A stretch of 64,000 nucleotides of DNA, taken from Gottfriedia endophytica. GTDB lineage: Bacteria; Bacillota; Bacilli; Bacillales; Bacillaceae_G. Both the position numbers and the translations under genes were made by a program. The DNA lies in contig NZ_JAGIYQ010000006.1 of the NCBI RefSeq assembly GCF_017814275.1, positions 149,705-213,704 of the forward strand, in the 5' to 3' direction. Positions 53,788 to 63,879 of the stretch are shown here, in pieces; position 1 is the first letter of the stretch, and every line of letters starts with the position of its first letter. The notes below the pieces were generated by a model. That model had not been told where the DNA came from, searched no databases, and was given only the letters and a program-made list of their open reading frames with translations.

Positions 53788-54106
53788 GTCGTTCACCTCA
53801 CTATTAGGTTCTATTTTAACAAAAACAACCATTGAAGGAAAGTTTGAACTGTTTGTATTTAGTTCGAACATCTTTCAATTTGATAATCAATTGTTTTTTA
53901 GTTAAAAATAAACCTAAACTCTGAAATTATACTATAACAGTTAACTCATTCAGACAGTTGCACTATCCCTTAAGATTGTAGTACAGAATCTTCCAATTCA
54001 AATTGTTGTATATCACCTATTTACAGATAGGACATTTTCACTATATAATGTCGATTATGTTCGTTTTTTGTCGAATATTCTATCAATAATAAAGGAGTGT
54101 GAATCT

Positions 54107-55543
54107 GTGACAAATTTTATTGCACAATTTGATGATTTTTTATGGTCGAAACTTATTGTTATTCTCCTAGTTGGACTTGGATTATTTTTAACGATAAGAA
54201 TGGGATTCGTCCAATTTAGATTTTTCCCAGAAATGTTCCGTTTACTTACTGAAAAAAAACCAAATAAAGATAAAAAAAGCGTATCCTCTCTTCAAGCATT
54301 TGCAATCGGTATGGCTGCACGTATCGGTACAGGTAATATCGCTGGGGTTGCTACTGCTGTTGCATTAGGAGGTCCTGGTGCTGTATTTTGGATGTGGTTA
54401 ATGGCTCTTATTGGTTCTGCATCAGCTTTCGTTGAGAGTACACTTGCTCAGGTGTATAAAGTACGAGATGGAAAAGATGGAAAAGCATGGCGTGGTGGCC
54501 CAGCTTACTATATGGAAAAAGCTTTAGGTAATCGCTGGTTAGGTATAGCATTCAGTATTTTAATTACATTATCATTTGGTCTTATTTTTAATGCAGTACA
54601 AGCTAACACAATTGCTGCTTCTTTACAAAATGAATTTGGTGTAAAAACATCAACATCTGCAATTATTTTAATCGTAATTACTTCTTTAATTATTTTTGGT
54701 GGCGTTCAATCTGTTGCTAAGTTTTCAATTACGTTAGTGCCTATTAAAGCTGGCGTATATATCCTTTTATCAATTTGGATGATGGTAGCTAATTATCACA
54801 TTTTACCAAGTGTATTTTCAGCTATCTTCTCTGATGGAATTTTTAGCTTTAAACAACTTTTTGGTGGAATAATCGGTGCTACTGTACTACAAGGTGTTCG
54901 CCGTGGACTATTCTCAAATGAAGCTGGTATGGGTTCTGCACCAAATGCAGCTGCTGCTGCTGACGTAACACATCCTGCTAAACAAGGATTTATTCAAGCA
55001 TTAGGTGTTATTTTAGACACATTTGTTATCTGTTCTTCAACAGCTATGATTATTTTAGTATCAGGTGTATATAAAACATCAAACTTAACAGGTATTCCTT
55101 TAACACAAGAGTCATTAAGACAAGGTGTTGGTCCATTTGCAGCAATGTTTATCTCGATCGCTGTGTTCTTATTTGCATTAAGTACAATTATTGGAAATTA
55201 CTACTATGGCGAATCAAATATCCGCTTTATGAAAAATGGTAAGAAAACAATATTATTCTACCGACTTGCGGTTATTGGCATGGTTGTATTTGGAACAGTA
55301 AAAAGTGCTGAATTAGTTTGGTCACTAGCAGATATTTTTATGGGATTAATGGTCCTTGTAAACTTATACGCTATTACTAGACTGTCAAAAGTAGCTAAAA
55401 ACGTCTTAACAGATTATATTAAACAAAAGAAACAAGGATTAAACCCTGTGTTTAACGCAGCTAATATTCCAGATTTACCAGGTCGTGAACACCTAGAAAC
55501 ATGGAATGGCGATCAAGAAAACGAAGATATAAGTGCATCTTAA
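54107..55543 (+). CDS. Sodium/alanine (AGCS) symporter
   Basis: About 478 aa from GTG 54107 behind AAAGGAGTG. About ten hydrophobic segments and AGCS signatures: FAIGMAARIGTGNIAGVATA, ALGGPGAVFWMWLMALIG, RGGPAYYMEKALG and RRGLFSNEAGMGSAPNAAAAA. Imports alanine or glycine with Na+. It interrupts the smpB-rnr order on the opposite strand, so it appears inserted here relative to the usual Bacillus layout. Confidence 0.93.
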   Translation: MTNFIAQFDDFLWSKLIVILLVGLGLFLTIRMGFVQFRFFPEMFRLLTEKKPNKDKKSVSSLQAFAIGMAARIGTGNIAGVATAVALGGPGAVFWMWLMALIGSASAFVESTLAQVYKVRDGKDGKAWRGGPAYYMEKALGNRWLGIAFSILITLSFGLIFNAVQANTIAASLQNEFGVKTSTSAIILIVITSLIIFGGVQSVAKFSITLVPIKAGVYILLSIWMMVANYHILPSVFSAIFSDGIFSFKQLFGGIIGATVLQGVRRGLFSNEAGMGSAPNAAAAADVTHPAKQGFIQALGVILDTFVICSSTAMIILVSGVYKTSNLTGIPLTQESLRQGVGPFAAMFISIAVFLFALSTIIGNYYYGESNIRFMKNGKKTILFYRLAVIGMVVFGTVKSAELVWSLADIFMGLMVLVNLYAITRLSKVAKNVLTDYIKQKKQGLNPVFNAANIPDLPGREHLETWNGDQENEDISAS

Positions 55544-55555
55544 TGTACTAAAATA

Positions 55556-55595
55556 GAAATGGACTGGCTCTTAATGTGAGCCAGTCCATTTTTTA
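55556..55595. terminator. Bidirectional terminator between the symporter and rnr
   Basis: AAATGGACTGGCTC/GAGCCAGTCCATTT, 14-bp stem with a seven-base loop and T tracts on both strands, serving both convergent genes. Confidence 0.9.
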
Positions 55596-58160
55596 ATCTC
55601 GTTTTTTCTTCTTTTTACCTTTTGCGATTCCATCATAAAAAGCACGTTTTTTCTTAGTTGGATTATAACGGTCATCACGTTTTCCTCTTGATCTTCCACG
55701 TGAGCTACCTTCTTGGCCATTTCGATCGCGTGACTCTTCACGTCCGCCTCTTTCTTGACCGTTTCGATCGCGTGACTCTTCACGCCCGCTTCTTTCTTGA
55801 CCGTTTCGACCACGGGATTCTCCTCGTCCGCCTCTTTCTTGTCCGTTTCGACCACGGGATTCTCCTCGTCCGCCTCTTTCTTGACCGTTTCGACCACGGG
55901 ATTCTCCTCGTCCGCCTCTTTCTTGGCCATTTCGACTACGAGATTCTCCTCGTTTACCACCTCTACCGCTTGAATCTGGAAGTGAAACAGATCTTCTACT
56001 ATTACCACGTCGAGATTTTGTTCCTGTCATGCCAACAATTTCGAAGTCAATGGCACGTTCTTCTTTATCAACATTCGCAACGCGGATTTTAACCTCATCA
56101 CCAATTCGGAATACTTTACCTGTACGTTCACCAATCATTGCGTAAGAACGCTCATCATAGTTATAGTAATCATCTGACAAGTCTGCTACGCGTACAAGAC
56201 CTTCAATCGTATTATGGAGCTCGATAAACATTCCGAAGTTTGTAACGGAACTAATAATCCCTTCATACTCTTCACCAATTTTATCAAGCATAAATTCTGC
56301 TTTTTTCATGTCATCTGTTTCACGTTCAGAATCAACCGCTCGACGCTCCATTTTAGAAGTATGATCAGCGATTGCAGGTAATTTATCATCCCATTCGCGT
56401 TTCGTATTGTCGTCTATTTTACCTTGTAGTAAGTAAGTTCGAATCAGTCGATGTACAATTAAATCGGGATAACGACGGATAGGTGACGTAAAGTGAGTGT
56501 AGAACTCTGCTGCTAAGCCAAAGTGACCTAAATTGTCTGCTTCATATTTTGCCTGCTTCATCGAACGAAGCATAACAGTTGATATGACCGTTTCTTCTGG
56601 CTGTCCATGTACCATTTCTAACACTTGTTGAAGTGCACGTGGATGGATGTTATTTGCAGTACCTTTTACGGTATACCCAAAATTTGTAATAAATTCAAAG
56701 AAACGTTGCAGTTTTTCTTCTTTTGGATCTTCATGAACACGATACATAAACGGTACATTTAACCAATGAAAATGTTCAGCAACTGTTTCATTTGCTACAA
56801 GCATAAACTCTTCAATTAGCTTTTCAGCAGTCGAACGATCACGTAAAACAACGTCAAAAGGATGCCCTTCTTCATTAACAAGAACTTTTGCTTCTTTAAA
56901 ATCAAAATCAATTGCCCCGCGGTTCATTCGTCGACTTCTAAGAATACTTGCTAAATGAGCCATTTCTTCAAACATTGGAACAAGTGGTTCGTAACGTTCA
57001 CGCAATGCCTCATCATTTTCATCTAGAATACTGTTTACATCACTATATGTCATTCTTTCAGTCGTTTTTATAATACTTTCAAAAATTTCATGGCTAACAA
57101 CTTCACCTTTTTCGTTAATTTCCATTTCACAAGAAAGTGTAAAGCGATTAACTTTTGGATTCAATGAGCAGATTCCGTTCGATAAACGGTGAGGAATCAT
57201 TGGGATTACTCGGTCGACAAGATAAATACTTGTTCCACGATCATACGCTTCTTGATCAATCGGTGAATTCTCGGTTACATAATAAGAAACATCTGCAATA
57301 TGGACACCTAATTTATAGTTTCCATTTTCAAGCTTAGTGACAGTAACTGCGTCATCTAAATCTTTCGCATCTGCTCCATCAATTGTTACGATCATTTCAT
57401 TACGTAAATCACGTCTGTTACCGATATCATTTTCGTTAATTTCATCTGGTACTGCATTTGCCTGGTCCATTACGTCCTCAGGGAATGCTTGCGGTAAACC
57501 AAATTTATGAATAACTGAGAGAATATCGACACCTGGATCATTTTTATGGCCAAGGATTTGAATAATTTTTCCTTCAGCTTTTTTTCCGCCTTCAGGAAAT
57601 TGTGTTAATTCCACAATTACTTTATGGCCATCGACCGCTCCCATCGAATCACTTTTCGTAATAAAAATATCACTGCCAAAACGCTTTTCATCTGGGACTA
57701 CAAATCCAAAGTTTTTTTGAGCTTGGTATGTACCTACCATTGTTGTTTGCCCACGCTCAATAATTTTTACAATTGTTCCTTCACGACGAGCATCACTTTT
57801 TTCTTTCGTGATTCTTGCTATAACAATATCTCCATGAAGGGCACCATTTAGATCAGAAGGAGAAATAAAAACATCTTCTGCACCTTCTTCTTCAGGTATA
57901 ACAAATGCAAATCCACGAGCATGACCAGTAAGCTTCCCTCTTACTAAATTAGCTTCTTTAGGAAGATTATACTTGTTATTACGAGAACGAGTGATATATC
58001 CTTCATCCTCTAAAGTTACAAGTGTTTTAACCAGTTCTCTAAATTCAACTGCATCCGTAATTTCAAAAGCTTCTTCTAATTCTTGAATATTTAATGGTTT
58101 GTACTCATTACTTTTCATTAATTGTAAAATCTTTTCTTTCCAAAGTTGGTACTCTTCCAA
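55593..58160 (-). CDS. rnr: Ribonuclease R
   Basis: About 855 aa from TTG 58160 ([20 protein letters not shown]), spaced eight bases from AGGAGTG. N-terminal winged helix, two cold-shock domains, RNB catalytic domain with [16 protein letters not shown] (Asp ligands) and GAIDFDF, then S1 domain ([21 protein letters not shown]), and a basic C-terminal tail. It degrades structured RNA 3' to 5' and works with the tmRNA/SmpB system. The tail contains six copies of a 14-residue Arg/Gly repeat and ends in a Lys-rich stretch. Confidence 0.96.
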   Translation of the reverse strand: MEEYQLWKEKILQLMKSNEYKPLNIQELEEAFEITDAVEFRELVKTLVTLEDEGYITRSRNNKYNLPKEANLVRGKLTGHARGFAFVIPEEEGAEDVFISPSDLNGALHGDIVIARITKEKSDARREGTIVKIIERGQTTMVGTYQAQKNFGFVVPDEKRFGSDIFITKSDSMGAVDGHKVIVELTQFPEGGKKAEGKIIQILGHKNDPGVDILSVIHKFGLPQAFPEDVMDQANAVPDEINENDIGNRRDLRNEMIVTIDGADAKDLDDAVTVTKLENGNYKLGVHIADVSYYVTENSPIDQEAYDRGTSIYLVDRVIPMIPHRLSNGICSLNPKVNRFTLSCEMEINEKGEVVSHEIFESIIKTTERMTYSDVNSILDENDEALRERYEPLVPMFEEMAHLASILRSRRMNRGAIDFDFKEAKVLVNEEGHPFDVVLRDRSTAEKLIEEFMLVANETVAEHFHWLNVPFMYRVHEDPKEEKLQRFFEFITNFGYTVKGTANNIHPRALQQVLEMVHGQPEETVISTVMLRSMKQAKYEADNLGHFGLAAEFYTHFTSPIRRYPDLIVHRLIRTYLLQGKIDDNTKREWDDKLPAIADHTSKMERRAVDSERETDDMKKAEFMLDKIGEEYEGIISSVTNFGMFIELHNTIEGLVRVADLSDDYYNYDERSYAMIGERTGKVFRIGDEVKIRVANVDKEERAIDFEIVGMTGTKSRRGNSRRSVSLPDSSGRGGKRGESRSRNGQERGGRGESRGRNGQERGGRGESRGRNGQERGGRGESRGRNGQERSGREESRDRNGQERGGREESRDRNGQEGSSRGRSRGKRDDRYNPTKKKRAFYDGIAKGKKKKKRD
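55709..55952. repeat. 42-bp tandem repeats within rnr (about six units)
   Basis: Units begin near 55711, 55753, 55795, 55837, 55879 and 55921 with TCTTG-CC-TTTCGA. Each encodes a 14-residue Arg/Gly/Glu/Asn block ([14 protein letters not shown]), giving a low-complexity tail. Neighbouring units are nearly identical, so copy number is likely variable. Confidence 0.9.
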
Positions 58161-58247
58161 CCAAATCACTCCTATTCTAACCAAATGGCTAGAGGGTTCT
58201 TTTTTTACATTTTTTATTAGTTTGTCCAATTCCCAGAATTTCTATTT

Positions 58248-58988
58248 CTACCAATCCAAGCTATTTAAAAATTCAAGGACATCTTCATGCAATTCATCAC
58301 GTTCATTCCCTAATGTAATGACATGAGTTGAATTTTCATACCATTTTAATTTTTTATGATCTGATTGAACATTATTAAAAATAATATTGGCACTATCTGT
58401 ATTAATCATTTCATCATGACGCGCTTGTACAACAAAAGTCGGTGTATAAACTGTATCGACATCATCTCGTACTTCTTGAATTAAACCTTGAAGCGCCTTA
58501 AGTGTTTTCATTGGTGCTTTACTGTATTCTTCCATTTCTATTTCAATTTGCTCTTCGCTTTTTCCTTCACGTTTTTTAAATTCGCGAGCATAAGCTAATA
58601 CACCTTGGTACATGATTTCTTCACTTTTAATATACATCGGCGAACACATTGTTACAATTCCAGTTAACGGAACCGTATATCCTAATTTTAATGAGAACAC
58701 CCCACCTAGAGAAAGTCCAACAGCCGCAATTTTTTGATGTCCACGGTCCTTTAAAAATTGATAGGCATTCATTACATCCTTCCACCAATCATCAGGACCA
58801 GTATGAACTAATTCCTCTGGAGGTACACCATGTCCTTCATAATGAGGGGCATGACAAGTATATCCTTGTTTTTCTAAAAAACGACCAAGCATTCTAACAT
58901 CTGCTGAATGACCTGTAAATCCATGTAATAGTAATACCGCACGTTCGCCACCTTCAAACGTAAACGGCTTTGGCATCGTTACTTTCAT
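58248..58988 (-). CDS. est: Carboxylesterase, Est30 type
   Basis: About 246 aa from ATG 58988 ([18 protein letters not shown]) behind GGAGTG. Alpha/beta hydrolase with HGFTGHS oxyanion region, nucleophile elbow GLSLGG, acid ARHDEM and catalytic His in NSTHVITL. Length and order (secG-est-rnr-smpB) match the Bacillus/Geobacillus locus. Hydrolyses short acyl esters. Confidence 0.93.
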   Translation of the reverse strand: MKVTMPKPFTFEGGERAVLLLHGFTGHSADVRMLGRFLEKQGYTCHAPHYEGHGVPPEELVHTGPDDWWKDVMNAYQFLKDRGHQKIAAVGLSLGGVFSLKLGYTVPLTGIVTMCSPMYIKSEEIMYQGVLAYAREFKKREGKSEEQIEIEMEEYSKAPMKTLKALQGLIQEVRDDVDTVYTPTFVVQARHDEMINTDSANIIFNNVQSDHKKLKWYENSTHVITLGNERDELHEDVLEFLNSLDW

Positions 58989-59048
58989 AATATATGTATC
59001 ACTCCAACGTAAATATTTCTTAAATGAACGAATTAAACTTTCAAACAA

Positions 59049-59096
59049 ACGTTTGATTTAATGGTGTCGCTAATGTCGTTAAACTTAATCAAACGT
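59049..59096. promoter_or_regulatory. Spaced inverted repeat upstream of est
   Basis: ACGTTTGATTTA (59049-59060) and its near-complement TTAATCAAACGT (59085-59096), 24 bp apart, 60-110 bp before the est start. It could be an operator; no regulator is known. The rest of 58989-59387 shows nothing further. Confidence 0.3.
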
Positions 59097-59350
59097 ATAG
59101 ATTATAATTACTGAACACTTCATTTTACCTTTGTTTGGATTGTATTTCCATAAAAATAGCTTTTCTGATGAATGTTCATCATTTTAATATAGACTAGTTC
59201 TATTTTCTGTTTCAGTGTGGGTTTTTAAACGATTAAAAAAAGAAAGAAGTGAGAGGAAATGTTGATTAATAGCAAAGCTGAATGAGAGAATAGCAAAATG
59301 ATCAAAATAATACTATAAACTTGATAAAAGAAGAAAATGTGAAGTAGGGA

Positions 59351-59379
59351 AAAATAAAAAAGCTACCAACGCTGGCAGC
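59351..59379 (-). terminator. Terminator of secG
   Basis: GCTGCCA/TGGTAGC stem (one G-U pair) with TTTTTTATTTTT on the minus strand. Confidence 0.8.
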
Positions 59380-59387
59380 CATTCTTA

Positions 59388-59621
59388 CTACAGTTTAAAA
59401 TATGATACAGCAATTGTTAAAATGAAAAATAAAACACTCACAACAACTGTTGTACGCTGTAATATTAAATCAAACCCACGAGCCTTTTGCTTTCCAAATA
59501 ATTGTTCAGCACCACCTGAAATTGCGCCTGATAAGCCATTGCCTTTACCTGCTTTTAAAAGTACTAAAAGAATCATTAGTATTGAAACAATAATTAATAA
59601 TACTGTAAATAATGTATGCAT
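59388..59621 (-). CDS. secG: Preprotein translocase subunit SecG
   Basis: Protein of 77 aa with two transmembrane helices and the family cytoplasmic loop [29 protein letters not shown]. Auxiliary subunit of SecYEG. Followed by its own terminator, so est downstream has separate transcription. Confidence 0.95.
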   Translation of the reverse strand: MHTLFTVLLIIVSILMILLVLLKAGKGNGLSGAISGGAEQLFGKQKARGFDLILQRTTVVVSVLFFILTIAVSYFKL

Positions 59622-59681
59622 TGCTTCACCTCCGACAGAATATACTGTTATCTATTATTTTACTATGAACGAGGAAATTCA

Positions 59682-60623
59682 TCAAGAAACGATTACATTA
59701 TTGAAATCCAACGGAAGATTCTCAATCCAATCACCAATGTCCTGAAACACTTCTTCACGATTAATTTCATGCAACATTTCATGTCTACCTTTTGGATAAA
59801 GCTTTAGCGTTACATTTTGAATGCCACTTTTTTCGTAGAGTTGATGGAGTTTTTTTACTCCTTTCCCCATATCCCCTACTGGATCTTCATCTCCCGAAAA
59901 AATAAAAATTGGCAAATCAGATGGCGTCTTCTTTACTTCGTCTTCTAAATGGACTACTCCTATACCCGTTAACATTTCTTTAAAGAAACTAGTAGAACAA
60001 ATAAAGCCACAATAAGGATCCTCAACATATTTTTTAACTTGTTCGTTATCCCTAGATAACCAATCAAAATCAGTTTTTGCAGGTTTAAACTTCGAATTAA
60101 ATTTACCAAATGTCAGTTTATCCAGTAGCTTACTCTTCGCTTGATTCCCCATCATTTTTGCTAAACTACTAGATAATACTACTCCTAATTTCCTTATCAA
60201 TCCTGGGTCATAACCTGAGCCAGAAAGAACTAAACCATGATAGATTTTACCTTCTTTTTGAACAACTCTCCTTGCAATATAGGACCCCATACTATGGCCA
60301 AATAAGATAAGTGGCATTTGAACCTCAGATTTCGCTAACTTGGATATTTCACATATATCATCACTCATACGCTCCCAAGCTACATCATGGCCTAAAAATC
60401 CCAAGTCTTCCTCTGTTTGAGCAGTTTGACCATGCCCCCGAAGATCCTGAATATAAACTGCAAAATTATGTTCTAGTAGGTATGATATAAATTCTTTATA
60501 CATCCCACTATGCTCTGCCATACCGTGAACGATATGAACAATTGCTTTCGGATGATCTGGTATATATTTATTTAAGTAGATTGGTACTTCTCCAATCTTA
60601 ATAAATCCCGACCAACTTTCCAT
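59682..60623 (-). CDS. Alpha/beta hydrolase, lysophospholipase/monoacylglycerol lipase-like
   Basis: About 313 aa from ATG 60623 (MESWSGFIKIGEVPIYLNKY) behind AAGGGGGAAA; the longer frame upstream is translated repeat DNA. HGMAEHSG oxyanion region, YIQDLRGHGQT, nucleophile elbow GHSMGS, acid in FSGDEDPVGD and catalytic His in GRHEML. Cytoplasmic lipase/esterase; substrate unknown. Confidence 0.9.
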   Translation of the reverse strand: MESWSGFIKIGEVPIYLNKYIPDHPKAIVHIVHGMAEHSGMYKEFISYLLEHNFAVYIQDLRGHGQTAQTEEDLGFLGHDVAWERMSDDICEISKLAKSEVQMPLILFGHSMGSYIARRVVQKEGKIYHGLVLSGSGYDPGLIRKLGVVLSSSLAKMMGNQAKSKLLDKLTFGKFNSKFKPAKTDFDWLSRDNEQVKKYVEDPYCGFICSTSFFKEMLTGIGVVHLEDEVKKTPSDLPIFIFSGDEDPVGDMGKGVKKLHQLYEKSGIQNVTLKLYPKGRHEMLHEINREEVFQDIGDWIENLPLDFNNVIVS

Positions 60624-60632
60624 TGTTTTCCC

Positions 60633-60770
60633 CCTTTTGGTGTGGTGGTGCCTGTCACTTTTTTTGTGGTGGTGCCTGTCACTTTTTTTGTGTGAATAGA
60701 TTGTGGACAAATTCTGTGGTGGTGCCTGTCACTTTTTTGATGTGAATAATATGTGGACAAATTCTATTAT
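60633..60770. repeat. Tandem cluster of the GGTGCCTGTCAC repeat (three units)
   Basis: GTGGTGGTGCCTGTCACTTT occurs near 60640, 60664 and 60715; two units continue with TGTGAATA, then TGTGGACAAATTCT. A further unit lies at 62043-62091. The sequence GTGACAGGCACC on the other strand is a familiar dispersed motif in Bacillaceae. Confidence 0.75.
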
Positions 60771-60947
60771 TTTAAATATTAATTAAGATCAAATCGAATC
60801 TATATACTTGAAGAAAAATGACATATAGGAATGATTCATTTAATTATTCGATTTGTTTAAAAGAAATCCTTCCCTACTGTCTATTAAATCATATTTTATA
60901 ATTTTACAAGATATGATTGAGAAGAAAAATGGTATGTATAAATTTTG

Positions 60948-61460
60948 TTAGCCCAAATATTTTTCTACTTCAGTGTTATCATTTAGGATGATCAATTTAT
61001 CATTGTATTTGTTCAATATGTTTACTATTTCTGGTTTACTTTCTTTTTCAAAATATGAATTCCACTTAAACATTTTCTTAAACATTTCAAAAGTAGGGTT
61101 ATAATTTGCTTTTTCAAGCAGCATTTTTTGTAAAATGAATCTCTTTATTATTCTAACTGTCCTTTTAGAATAATTTGTATCCAAAAATATGATTAACTCA
61201 GCATTTTCGAAACTTTCCATTACCCATTTATGATGAACACCTTCTACTATCCAAGCTTCAGAGTTAATTATTTTGCTTAGATAGTTATCTCTTTCTTCAT
61301 CACTTCTTCTTATATCGCCAGTTTTAAATCTTTTCCAAACAACATTGTCTAATTCATAGAATGGAAGACTTAGCTTAGTAGATAAGTCCCTTGCCAAGGT
61401 AGTTTTCCCACTTCCAACTGATCCAATAATATGTATTTTCTTTGGGAAATTACTCTTCAT
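60948..61460 (-). CDS. P-loop kinase, adenylate-kinase/FlaR-like
   Basis: About 170 aa from ATG 61460 (MKSNFPKKIHIIGSVGSGKT) behind AAGGGTGA. Walker A GSVGSGKTTLA, PFYELDNVVWKR, IVEGVHHKW, and IIFLDTNYSKRTVRIIKR match the small P-loop kinase family often called DNA topology modulation protein FlaR. True substrate unknown. Confidence 0.85.
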   Translation of the reverse strand: MKSNFPKKIHIIGSVGSGKTTLARDLSTKLSLPFYELDNVVWKRFKTGDIRRSDEERDNYLSKIINSEAWIVEGVHHKWVMESFENAELIIFLDTNYSKRTVRIIKRFILQKMLLEKANYNPTFEMFKKMFKWNSYFEKESKPEIVNILNKYNDKLIILNDNTEVEKYLG

Positions 61461-61617
61461 CAGTATCACCCTTAATAAATAATCATCATATCTACGTTTC
61501 AACTACTATGTAATTTTAACATTATTTGATAAAAATTTTAATTATTAAGATTTTTAAGATAAAATATAAAGAACTAATCTCACAAGCAGGATTTTAGAAA
61601 TTAAGGAGAATAAAATA

Positions 61618-62043
61618 ATGAATTTACATATTACAAAAGAATTAAATAATAAGGACAAGAATCATATAAATCTTCAGCTTTATAAGTATAATTTTGCGCA
61701 TTTCCCAGAAGACTTAAGAGGCAGATACCAAGAAATCAATTTATTTCTTAGAGATGAAAATGGTAATGTTCTTGGTGGTCTATTAGGTGAAATATGTTGG
61801 AATTGGCTAGAAATTCATACCTTAATGATAGATGAGGAAATACGTAAATTCGGTTATGGAAGTCAACTATTACAAGAAGTAGAGCAAATTGCTTTAGAAA
61901 AAAAGTGTGATTTCATTAAAGTTGATACATTAAGTTTTCAAGCATTAGGATTTTATGAAAAGCATGGTTATCAAGTGTTTGGTAGTATTGATCATGTTGG
62001 TAGAGACTTTACGCATTATTATTTAAAGAAGGATTTGCCTTAA
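61618..62043 (+). CDS. GNAT N-acetyltransferase
   Basis: Protein of 141 aa behind AAGGAG. Acetyl-CoA motif RKFGYGSQLLQEVEQIA and C-terminal FYEKHGYQVFG. Preceded by LGGLLGEICWNWLEIHTLMID. Similar proteins are annotated as toxin- or antibiotic-modifying without proof. Confidence 0.9.
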   Translation: MNLHITKELNNKDKNHINLQLYKYNFAHFPEDLRGRYQEINLFLRDENGNVLGGLLGEICWNWLEIHTLMIDEEIRKFGYGSQLLQEVEQIALEKKCDFIKVDTLSFQALGFYEKHGYQVFGSIDHVGRDFTHYYLKKDLP

Positions 62044-62091
62044 TGGTGCCTGTCACCTTTTCGAATGTGAATAGAATGTGGATAATTTCTA
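62043..62091. repeat. Single unit of the GGTGCCTGTCAC repeat
   Basis: ATGGTGCCTGTCACCTTTT then AATGTGAATAGAATGTGGAT; starts at the acetyltransferase stop codon. Confidence 0.7.
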
Positions 62092-62198
62092 AGTTTTTGT
62101 TATATAGTTGTTGTTTTTCAGAGCAATGAATAATAAAATATCATTTTCAACATCATTTTTTTGAAGAGATTAAAACAACAATGTCAGAGGTGATTTCG

Positions 62199-62603
62199 TT
62201 GGAACAATACACAGGTTTATATTTTGATCTGACAATTATCATGTTAATCGTTATATTTAACAAGGTATTATTTCGGTGGGTAAAGTATTTAGTTGCAGCC
62301 TATTATCTGGTTGTATCCTATTTTTTTATTACTGTTAAAAATAAAGTAGATCAACAATATGATGGTATCATACCGACTCCAAATGAATATTGGCATAAAA
62401 ATTCGGAATGGGTTAATACGATATCTCTATATCTTTACATACCAATTTTATCAATATTGATTTTTATCCATTATAAATTATTTAAAAAAGCTCAGAACAA
62501 GAAAGAAAAAAGATCTGTTCTTATTAGGTTATTCTTTTCAATTGTATTCTTTTTATTTTTAAGTTATATGTTTCATTTAGCTTACGGAACTAGTCCAATG
62601 TGA
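62199..62603 (+). CDS. Four-helix membrane protein of unknown function
   Basis: About 134 aa if translation starts at TTG 62199 behind AGAGGTG (MEQYTGLYFDL); an in-frame ATG at 62181 is the alternative but lacks a good site. Hydrophobic segments at about residues 10-24, 29-47, 77-96 and 110-128. Family unknown. Confidence 0.65.
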   Translation: MEQYTGLYFDLTIIMLIVIFNKVLFRWVKYLVAAYYLVVSYFFITVKNKVDQQYDGIIPTPNEYWHKNSEWVNTISLYLYIPILSILIFIHYKLFKKAQNKKEKRSVLIRLFFSIVFFLFLSYMFHLAYGTSPM

Positions 62604-62659
62604 TATCGTCCGCCAATGCCTGATTCATAAACATTGTTACTATATATCAATGTGAGAAG

Positions 62660-62792
62660 AAGTTAATTTCCACTCCAGGTCGCTCGCTTTCCGTGGGGCG
62701 GGCGGTGAGCCTCCTCGTCGCTATCGCTCCTGCGGGGTCTCACCTGTCCCGCTGCTCCCACAGGAGTCTCGCACCTTCCGTTCCAATCAACT
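62660..62792. repeat. GC-rich dispersed repeat (copy 2)
   Basis: Nearly identical to 3413-3545 over the core; the left inverted repeat is degenerate (AGTTAATTTCCACT), the right end GTTCCAATCAACTT is intact. It accounts for the 335-bp gap 62604-62937. Confidence 0.85.
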
Positions 62793-62937
62793 TATTTATC
62801 AACTGTTTCCTATAACAAAATCTTTTTAAAAACAACAATCTTTTAGAAAAGTTCCTAAAAAACTATCCAATTAAACTTATTACCTTCGTACTTACCTTCT
62901 TGGTCAGTGTTATATGAAACACATGTTTTATTTGAAG

Positions 62938-63240
62938 TTACACACATAATCCTATTTTATCAATTAGAAAATCACCTTGTTCAATTTTCATAGTTTTCTT
63001 ATCTTGTCGAAAACCCCATCCATGCTCAATTGCATATTTAATTATACTTGCACAATTCTGTGGTCTATGAAGGTTGAAGTGAGAACTTCCTTCCCATGTA
63101 AAATGCACTTCAAAGAATGAAGTTTTCGATGAATATACTTTAAAACTTACTGAGTCATTACTAGGTATTTCATTGATTATGCAATGAAAAATAAAATTAT
63201 TAACCGTTATCTTTTTAGCTACCTTGCAAAATAGTTTCAA
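62938..63240 (-). CDS. Uncharacterised 100-aa protein
   Basis: TTG start behind AAGGTG (MKLFCKVAKKITVNNFIF). Beta-rich pattern with FTWEGSSHFNLHRP and a final FLIDKIGLCV. 37 bases downstream of the next gene, so probably in one operon with it. Family unknown. Confidence 0.6.
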   Translation of the reverse strand: MKLFCKVAKKITVNNFIFHCIINEIPSNDSVSFKVYSSKTSFFEVHFTWEGSSHFNLHRPQNCASIIKYAIEHGWGFRQDKKTMKIEQGDFLIDKIGLCV

Positions 63241-63277
63241 TAAATCACCTTCTCAAAAACATATTGGATTAGCCAAA

Positions 63278-63700
63278 TTATACATTTACAATGTCTTCCT
63301 TTATAGCATGATAATAGAAGAATACTTCATCTTCTTTCCCATTAATTATCCTTTTATTCACTTTAGCTGGAGGGTAAATTTCAGTATTATTTATTGTTAA
63401 AGATATGGCGTTGTTAAAATTCTTACTCATTTCCCATTCTCCACCAATATTTCTTCTGATTACTTCGCCTAAATATCCTCCCCAGATTTTACTCATTTGC
63501 ACAATATCCTCTTCAGAAGGTCCTCTAAAAAATAGTTTTTTAATACCTTTTGGTAATCCTAGATGATATTCTTCTAAAATCTCATCCAGTAGCTTCAGAC
63601 TATCCTCTGAATAGTCAAGAGATATTCCCATCTGACTGGCAAGGTCTAGTGCATCTTCAGAATATGCAATCATCATATCTTTCACGGTATAATTAGACAT
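63278..63700 (-). CDS. Uncharacterised 140-aa protein
   Basis: Start behind GGGAGAA. Helical N-terminal half with LGLPKGIKKLFFRGPSEED, then MSKIWGGYLGEVIRRNIGGEW and YPPAKVNKRIINGKEDEVFFYY. The GYLGEVIRR...GGEW pattern is recurrent in small conserved bacterial proteins, but I cannot name the family. Confidence 0.65.
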   Translation of the reverse strand: MSNYTVKDMMIAYSEDALDLASQMGISLDYSEDSLKLLDEILEEYHLGLPKGIKKLFFRGPSEEDIVQMSKIWGGYLGEVIRRNIGGEWEMSKNFNNAISLTINNTEIYPPAKVNKRIINGKEDEVFFYYHAIKEDIVNV

Positions 63701-63844
63701 TTTTTAATTTTCTCCCTTCATAATTCAAATATATTTTTTATACTTCGATTTTTATACCCTTCTTCAACTAAGTGGTATATCAGAATTTCTTATTCTTTTA
63801 TCGGTAAAATGAATAAATTATGAAAGTGACAGGCAAAGCAAAGA

Positions 63845-63879
63845 AAAAACCTCCAAATAAAATGGAGGCTTTCAAAAAA
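63845..63879 (-). terminator. Terminator-like hairpin beside the intron 3' end
   Basis: CCTCCA/TGGAGG stem with TTTTTT on the minus strand, immediately downstream of the predicted intron boundary. Confidence 0.6.

Noticed and set aside
55709..55952. CRISPR-like array
   Set aside because: Units are directly adjacent 42-bp coding repeats without unique spacers, inside RNase R.
55571..56092. Open frames on both strands over the rnr tail
   Set aside because: Their repetitive sequences are shadows of the 42-bp tandem repeats.
60624..60760. His-rich N-terminal extension of the hydrolase
   Set aside because: Encoded by repeat DNA; the ATG at 60623 has a correct ribosome binding site and aligns with the family start.
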